A DNA stretch of 64,000 bases from the NCBI GenBank assembly GCA_029204225.1, contig CM055095.1, positions 67,481,940-67,545,939 on the forward strand. The letters are read 5' to 3'. Below are positions 56,858-64,000 of the stretch, piece by piece. Under the pieces are notes generated by a model. The model made no database searches. It had not been told where the DNA came from and worked only from the letters and a program-made list of their open reading frames with translations. How positions within the stretch are numbered: the first letter of the stretch is position 1; each line of letters opens with the position of its first letter. Source of the DNA: Diphasiastrum complanatum (taxonomy: Eukaryota; Streptophyta; Lycopodiopsida; Lycopodiales; Lycopodiaceae). Both the position numbers and the translations under genes were made by a program.

Positions 56858-56925
56858 ATCGGCTAGTAGAGTCTCGTACTGTGGAAGCTTATCGGCTAGT
56901 AGAGTCTCGTACTGTGGAAGCTTAT
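56858..56925. repeat. Perfect 33-bp tandem duplication
   Basis: Two units starting ATCGGCTAGTAGAGTCTCGT and ending GTGGAAGCTT. Period 33 keeps the reading frame (RLVESRTVEAY twice) of a short open frame at 56764-56994, which has no known relative. Confidence 0.9.
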
Positions 56926-56994
56926 CAGGCTACGAAAATAGCTCTAATTCCATGTTGGAGAAAGAGGGTGTGTGAGTGTGAGAAACTAAAATAG

Positions 56995-58242
56995 CTCGGA
57001 AAGAAACGAACACGAAAAGAAGGCGGATGAAACCGCGTGCTCTACAAAGCTAATCCAATCTATAAAAGGAATGAATCTATTACTGACAATACGAAAGAAT
57101 TAATCTACTACGTCTATCTCTGACAAGCTTCTAATGCTATTATGCTCGTTGCTTGTTTCTCACTCATTTATTTTCTCACTATTGCAGAATACGCAAATGG
57201 TATTCAATATATATACACAATTTTACAGATGTGCAGATGAAGAAAGTACAAAGTGGATGTGTTGTCTGTAGGAGATCGTGGGTGGTCACTGTCGTTGTCA
57301 AATTTGTTGCATTGAATGAGCGTGAAAAGGCTGCGACGTCAGCCTTTGCTGAAATGAACGTTTGTGAAGATGCGAAAAATGCGACACTCTAACAAATGCC
57401 GTAAGATTTGATTTAGAGGGTGCCTTCGGTTTTCTGTAAGGGCACCTTCGGCATGTTGTAAGGTAGTGTTGTCTTTTTCGCTTGTCACAAATCACATGTA
57501 AAAACAAAGTGTCGCGTTTTTCGCCTTTTTCGCCTATGGAAATTTACTTGTATTTACGTAGACACTTGTGTTTTTCGCCTGTCTTATTTTACATGTAGAA
57601 ATGCAGACTGTGCGACATTCATAAGTAAAAATGCAGCATGAATGGAGGCTAATTAAAATGGGATTTAGGAGAGTAAAGGAGATAAATCCAACAAACGACT
57701 CCACTCCATCTTCTTTTTACACTCATCTGCACAAATGTAAATTGTGTATAGATGACCATTGTAATCTAATTAAGTAAGTGGGTCAATTATAGTGATTTAT
57801 AGAGAGACAGACACTATAGATGCTTTCATGCATCAATTTTTTTTTTCAGACTGATTGTCAGTAATAAGCTCATAGCTTTTATAGAGCAGAGTTAGTTTCT
57901 TGAGCACGCGATTTTGTCCATTATTGTCTTGTGCTCATAACATCAAACTAGCTTGTATTTCTATACATTAATCTGAATCAATCATTGTCTTTTATTGCGT
58001 TTAGAGTTCTTGACAGAATTGTATGCGTGGTTACTACGTCTTCCTGTCTGACTTTCTTAACTTTGTATGATTGTCTGCTCTTTTGCTTCCACAAAAAACC
58101 GCGCAATTAAGCTATACTTTACTTTTGTTGTTGTAATGCACGCACCGAGGGAAATCAGTCGACCACTGCCTTCGTGCAGTAGTAGGCTCGTTCCGATCTG
58201 ATTGCTCGACGCCTCCGAGTCTTCGGATCATTTTCCCCGACA
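56995..58242 (+). repeat. Possible copia LTR and flank, ending ...CCGACA
   Basis: The sequence just before the primer-site match at 58243 should be the LTR of a copia-type element. Its 3' end CCGACA fits TG...CA ends, but the 5' boundary and the partner LTR are not visible. The rest has no gene. Confidence 0.4.
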
Positions 58243-58888
58243 TGGTATCAGATCTCATCTGATTCCTTAATTTGATACTTACATCGTATTAGAAACAATT
58301 TTATCTCAATGCTATTTTTATAGCCTGATAAGCTTCCCATATAACCTGATTCTATTAGCCGATAGAATAATTGTTTTCTTGTTCTGTTAATAACATTAGA
58401 TTTTCATTCTTATGTCACTGATAGTTATTATTGTCACTTAGACTAAACTTCTACATGGATTTCCAAGGGAAAGCCAGTCCCATCGTGGACAAGCTCGATG
58501 GAGCGAATTACCATCTATGAAAATATGAAGAACAACAAAATATTTCTGTCTCCAAAGATTTGCTATCTCTCGACTCTCTGCCTACCAAAACCCGAAGAGT
58601 CTACCCATAGGGTGTAACTGCCAACTTAATGGTTTCAGCTGAAGACCTCGAAGACGAAGGTGAAATGTTCGCGGATAGGAGGAGCTCAACCGAAAGGCTG
58701 AAGCTCGGATTGACGAAGGTAAAATAGTCGGGACCAACCCAAAGACCGAATGACGAACGATCGATGTTCAGGACACCCACCCGAAGACCGAATACTTTCG
58801 ATTCTTCACACTCCAAGTATAGGAAAATCAAAGAAGTACCATAAAAGTACAATCTCCTGATCTGATTTTGTGACGTCATCCACAGGAA
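58243..58888 (+). mobile_element. Ty1/copia relic 2: primer site and gag start
   Basis: TGGTATCAGA (58243-58252) matches a tRNA-iMet primer site. From 58454 the frame reads MDFQGKASPIVDKLDGANYHL, the classic start of copia gag (L-x-G-x-N-Y), then a stop where Trp is expected. It is cut at 58888 by the next LTR. Confidence 0.65.
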
Positions 58889-59427
58889 TGTTAGGACGTG
58901 TCTAATCAATTGTTCTTGTAATCTGTAATTAGTTTTAGATTGGTTAATCTATCTATCCAGATGTTATTCTTAATATATGATAATTATGTAGGCACCATGT
59001 TGCCACATGCTAGAAGTCATAAGAAGAAGATGCGAGTAAGTATCAAGTATCAGAGAGAGATCCAAGAAGTCCGCTAGTAAGCAAGACATAGTTCGTGAGA
59101 GACATAGCTTCTCTCATGACGATGCGTTGTGTGGGTTTGTCACGCAGTGCTCAGAAGAAAGATGATCATTAGATGATGTTATAGCTGTTATGCACAAATC
59201 GTTCTAAGTTGTTTGATCTCAAATGCTTCATTGTCTGTTTATTATTTGTGTATCCGATTCAATTGTTTTACCTATTTCGCACTCTGGTTCAATCTTGTTG
59301 AATGTTGAAATAATTTGAATGTAGGTCAGCAGTGTTTGTCTACACTCTGAAGGATTGTAGGTTTGGTATAGCCGGCTAAGACCAGCAGTCAAATCCGAAT
59401 TTCATCCGGGATTCAAAACTCTCAACA
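58889..59427 (+). repeat. Copia-type LTR, 539 bp (element 3)
   Basis: It begins TGTTAGGACG and ends ACTCTCAACA, i.e. TGTT...AACA ends, and is followed after one base by a primer-site-like TGGTATTAGAG. The partner LTR is not in the window. Confidence 0.6.
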
Positions 59428-59940
59428 ATGGTATTAGAGACTCATGCTCTATCAGAGCTTCGGTTTTCAGAGCTTATTATAGCTTGATATAGCTACAAAG
59501 CTATTAGATGCAGGAGGCAAAACATTCAAGACGAGGAACCAGTAACAACTAATGAACACAGTTCACAACAATGGATTCAATAAGCAGTATACAATCAAAG
59601 ATTTGCACAATCCTCGATTCAACCGGGTCTAACTTCCTAGCATGGAAGATCAAGACCTCTCTCATTCTGAAGGGAGAAGGGTTGTGGCCCTGAGTAGATG
59701 GCACAGAAGAAATGCCAACAACTACAGGAAACTACACGAGTGGAGAGAAAGGAACGACAAGGCAGTAACCATGTTGTCATCATCCATCGAAGATAGCCTC
59801 ACATTTGACCTGACGACACTCTCCAAGGCAAGAGAGATGTGGGATACTTTACTCACAAGATTTTAGACGAAATCATGTAGTCAAATCATGTTGTTGGAGG
59901 ATTTGCAGATCCCGAGGCAACCCTAACCCTAGTTAATAAG
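59428..59940 (+). mobile_element. Ty1/copia relic 3: primer site and gag
   Basis: TGGTATTAGAGAC (59429-59441) differs slightly from the usual primer site. At about 59600-59700 a frame reads STGSNFLAWKIKTSLILKGEGLW, matching the copia gag core. After a stop and frameshift, 59750-59866 gives AVTMLSSSIEDSLTFDLTTL, then KAREMWDTLLTRF. Pol is absent. Confidence 0.72.
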
Positions 59941-62899
59941 TGATATAACCCTAGTGAACCCCCAACCTGCTGAAGTTGGTCCATCTTCATCAAGGGCAAG
60001 AGTCTTATTTCAAAAACCTATCAACATACAATTGAGGAGAGTCTCTTGTGTGTTTTTTAGCATCACTATTGCTCGCTGGAGGCAGCAAACCATCACAGCC
60101 CACAGCAGCTGTTCGCTGCACTCTCCTCTGCATGCGTACCTGCACCATCACTGGGAATAACCAAAAATCAGAGATTTGAGGCCTAAACTGCTCGTTGTCT
60201 GGCTACTGCACTGTCAAGCAGTCGCACTCTTTGTGGCAGAAACCAGACACATGTCTATCAGATTCTCAATGCATTTCTACGGCTAATGGATCATTGATTG
60301 CTTGGCAAAGCACCTGGCTCTCTTCACATTCTTGAAGGCATTGTTCGTTGCTGCCAATCACACTTATGTGGAGTTCACTCACATTTCCGAAAAACAAACC
60401 CTCGCACTTCTAAAGCCTCAACTGTTGTGCTTTTGTGACAACATTAAATCGCATCATTGTGGCAGGTAAATCGCACCTCTGTGGCCAGTTGCTCGCTGAT
60501 CTCTGAAGGAGATTTTTTGGAAGATTCAATCACACTTCTAATTGCCAATTAATCGCACTTCTGCTGAGGTGACCATCGCTGTTGTCAGAGAATCATTATT
60601 GGAAAACCATCAAGTCGTGCTGCTTCCAGATTGCTACAGCCAGTACCCCATCACATTTACTTCTAGCCTGTGATCCTGTGGAAGAATACATGTTGTTGAT
60701 AGTACACTTCTATGGTAGTTTTATAGCCATAATCATGAAGAGATAACAATAGCTGCGCTACTGGCAAGTTGGAAGCATTCAATAAAAAATCCAACGGTAG
60801 CGAGACGGTCATTAAACGAGCTGTTTCTGCTCTGCTGCAGCTATGGTTACCTGCAATTACCAAGCAAGATTAGTTCTAGATGAAACTTCCGGTGACATCA
60901 TCAGCCAAGGAGAACATTTAGAATCATGATGCTCAGTCCAACAAGTATACACGACACGACAGATTCTTTGTTTTGATCTGTAAAAATTTAGAAATTCTGA
61001 ACAAATGTTTGTAGTGGTCTGAATCATTCAATAGGAGCTCCACTTGAAAATCGCTGAGAATTGATTACGTCGTCACCACGGACAGAATATTGATTGAGTG
61101 TGAATTTTGTTCTACTGTTCATTCATCGTTGGCAAAGAGCAATTGGATCCAAAGGCTTCTCATTCTTCATCGCTGCCAGTTGCTCTCTATCTTTCCCCTT
61201 GCCTCCATCTCTAGGAGGCTCGGAATTGACAATATCACCGTTTGCCGAAAACTCATGACTTGGGGCTCTTGAGGCATACCGGCTTTTCCTTTCAAGTGAG
61301 GTACTATTTTGTCTTTAATCTAATCATCTTTCTATAAAAGACATTTTGGATTTGGATGCTCTGTTTTGTACCTTGATTTTAGCATTGTTCAAAGTGGTGA
61401 CCCCTATCAATTTTTCCATTACTAAAACACATGTGAACCGTCTTTGATGCTATTGCATAGAATCAAGTCATGATCGAGATTGATCACTGATAGGACATTC
61501 TCATATTGCTCATGGTTTTTTTTGGGTTCACATCCATTTTAAACAATCATTATCAATGCATTGCATGAAGTGTTCGTGACGGGTCGAATTGGTAAACCCG
61601 ACATCTTTGAAATACAAGAGCGGGCAGTCCACCCAACATGGCCGAAATACGCCACCTAGGTTAGGAGTCACTAGTCACACCCACCGTCGGTACTGTCTAG
61701 CGAAATACCTAGACCTAACGGTCGGCACAAATACCAGCACCTATCAAACAAGGCGGTGTGTGTAACTTGCACCCCACGAGCACATCTTAGGCAGTAAATC
61801 GGTTTCAAGCCCATGTAGTATTTTTCCTAGCTGCAAGCCGAATTCAATGGGGAGAGAGATATTAGTGAGATCCTAGTGCGAATTAGCAATCAGAAGTTTT
61901 TACGGGACCGTGACCCTAGAAAGCTCATGAATCATTGCATCGAAAGTACTAGAACCCCCTCCTTACAATCATACTTCTGAGAGCTTGGAAAACTCTCATT
62001 GGCTCGGGAGCACGGACTAACAGAGGAAGTTCCTAGGATTGGATGTGGCAAGACCTCCGTTACTCACGTAGGGCATAACTAGCATCAGTACTGTTGCCCC
62101 TTGACTGTTTTAGGACTTTTTGGCTGGACCAATCCCCTGCCGAAAAAGGCCCTAACAGGCTGATACTATTGGAGGGAGATGATGGTTTAGATGTGGTCCA
62201 CATTCATTGAACCTTATTGAATGAATTAGAACATCAACAATTATAATAGGAATTTATTTCATTCCTTCATATGCTCTAGGAAAGTACTCTTTTGTTCATA
62301 AAAATAGAAAATGGTTTGTACCTTGATCTCTTTTCATATAATTGTATGTAGTGAGCTAGTATTGATATTAAGTGGGATTCTTTGTTTGTATCTTGATTGA
62401 AGTTGATGTATTTCATATTTGGCATAACCTTGACATTTTTCAAATCTTAAAATATTTTTATCTATCTGTTTTTAGTCTAACTTGATCTTGAATGTTAGAT
62501 GTGATCATGTCCTTCATTGTTACGATCTTGGATTTTCAGCTTTCTAAGTTTGAATGTATGTGATCATTGATGTCCATAGCCAATCTTCAGTAAAAATTAC
62601 AAAGAAACTGTAAGAACCCAAAAGGATTGCCTCTAGGATGAGGATAGGAGAACACAATAGGAGAGACTATGGAGCCAAACCACCCAACCAATCCTAGATC
62701 AAAACTGGATCTAGCCCCCAAGCCATGCCATGTGAAGCAAGAGGAGAAGAGAGAACCTGGTAACCTAAACCCAATATGTCGACGAGATAATCTCCACCTC
62801 ATTATATAGAGAGTAGAGTCCTGTGCATGTAACCATGCAATCCCCATGCAGGTCAACTATAAATAGATTATATCTCTTCATGTAGTCCTCCTGCCTATA
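59941..62899. other. Unrecognised downstream DNA
   Basis: Short open frames only (60663-60863, 62587-62856 minus; 61090-61272 plus), none with a motif I can name. It may contain decayed copia or LTR sequence. Confidence 0.3.
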
Positions 62900-64000
62900 T
62901 CCGTCACACAGGCATGAACAGTTCCTTTAACTTTCAATATTAATCTAGGAAATCATTATCCTTGGTTTGCCTTTCATATCAAACAAGTACTTAGAGATAG
63001 TCAATTTTTCAATTATTAATCTATGTTCTGGAGTACGACTCAAGTTTGAAAAAAAAAATACACTAAGCAATAAATTTCTCAACTAGGTTACACTCAACAC
63101 AAGTTAGTAACATCACCTTCATGTAAAACACTTACATAAATCTCTGAGTGAAATATTCCCTAACTTAGGAGATTAAAGTTAAAGAAAAGAAATAATAATT
63201 ACAGTCTGAAATTATCCACAAACTCTGGCAGACAATTTATAAAAACTTCCAAATACAATTATCCTTAGAATTTAATTCTAAGATATGTTAATTCATTTAA
63301 CTAGAATCTGTAGGAGAATCATTAAGATATAGAATGATTAAAACTCAACTCTGAGTATCCTAGATACTCTTTTGAGTTAAATGCTCTTGTTTCTAGCACC
63401 AAATGCAAGAAAATAGCATTCATTCATCTTAATAGACTTGTCTGTCTCCTATGGTAACTGGAGATCCAATCAAAAGAAAAAAATTGTACTCAAGCATCTA
63501 TAGACCATATACTGTAGCAGAATAGCATCCACTAGATAAATTAAATTCTACAAATAAGATAACTTACCTTGTGAGAATATCTGTGAGATCCATAGGCTCT
63601 CAATAATATACTGGAGTAGAGAGATTCAAAACACTGATCTAAATTCTTACTCAAATAATAGATCAAGTATTAATCATCACACTTAAGAATTATCACCATT
63701 CCTTTAAACCCTCCGACAATAATTAAGTATCTATTTATGATCCGTCAATTATAAATATTTAGATTTATATGATTCGTCAATCATAATTTTCTAGAATCCA
63801 AAACCATACTTAATCATTTACAGGATACTGGAGTATATGTTCAACATAACTCATGAAAAGTAAGAATCATTCCAAATTTTTTCCACCAAGAAAATATTAG
63901 ATTTAGGAATATTTTTCAAACAAGATTCTTTAACTAAAGTGCAAGATTCAAGGTTTATTAACCACTGGTAATTAAAGACTGAATTAAATTTAGATACCCA
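62900..64000 (-). repeat. Dispersed repeat, copy 2 (inverted partner of 10.1-11.3 kb)
   Basis: The reverse complement matches 10130-11300 in order, with ACTCCAGTATCC near 63830, ATGATTGACGAATCAT near 63785, GAGTATCTAGGATACTC near 63360 and GGTGATGTTACTAACTTGTG near 63110. It runs off the window end. No coding frame is shared by the two copies. Confidence 0.65.

Noticed and set aside
58243-58252. tRNA gene from the TGGTATCAGA match
   Set aside because: It is a primer binding site beside an LTR end; no cloverleaf or A/B box was found.
1-64000. CRISPR array, bacterial operon or phage-type defence system
   Set aside because: The introns, plant-type genes, eukaryotic retroelements and microsatellites show nuclear plant DNA; the repeats found are tandem or transposon-derived, not spaced direct repeats.

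Overview
This is plant (streptophyte) nuclear DNA, about 60% A+T. One host gene is recognisable: the 3' half of a chloroplast-division dynamin (ARC5/DRP5B type). Its eight exons lie on the + strand between 15321 and 51607, in perfect phase, and end in a natural stop. The introns range from 82 bp to 19.5 kb and are packed with retrotransposon relics. The 5' half of the gene (GTPase region) is not visible in the 15.3 kb upstream and probably lies outside the window. Introns this large fit a big, transposon-rich genome such as a charophyte, lycophyte, fern or gymnosperm; I cannot decide which. A piece of plant-type mitochondrial large-subunit rRNA (19.0-19.2 kb) agrees with a plant nucleus.

Layout. 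1-7.15 kb: pieces of one LINE family around a decayed Ty3/gypsy element (minus strand). 7.15-15.3 kb: mostly unrecognised DNA, a dispersed repeat, an antisense LINE ORF1 relic and three antisense LINE 3' stubs, two of them separated by CT/GA microsatellites. 15.3-22.4 kb: four exons, a LINE piece, the rRNA piece and a gypsy relic. 22.4-41.9 kb: one giant intron with two antisense LINE pieces, a gypsy relic, a gypsy element bounded by long direct repeats, and three LINE copies head to tail (30.3-41.4 kb). 41.9-51.6 kb: the last four exons; the 8.5 kb intron between exons 6 and 7 holds a gypsy RT relic and a 3.0 kb non-coding LTR element with a tRNA-iMet primer site. 51.6-64 kb: downstream DNA with copia-type leaders and gag relics, and an inverted copy of the repeat seen near 10-11 kb.

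The most interesting object is the LINE family. In the two copies that preserve the ORF1/ORF2 junction (33.93 kb and 38.94 kb), ORF1 ends in TAG and ORF2 continues in the same frame. There is no ATG before the first conserved endonuclease residue, and a GC-rich stem-loop starts 6 nt after the stop. This looks like programmed stop-codon readthrough. The family also has a conserved 3' hairpin with a compensatory base change, a PCNA-binding-like (PIP-box) motif at the ORF2 C-terminus, and repeated head-to-tail insertion beside (CT)n tracts. Every copy seen here is damaged, so activity would have to come from copies elsewhere.
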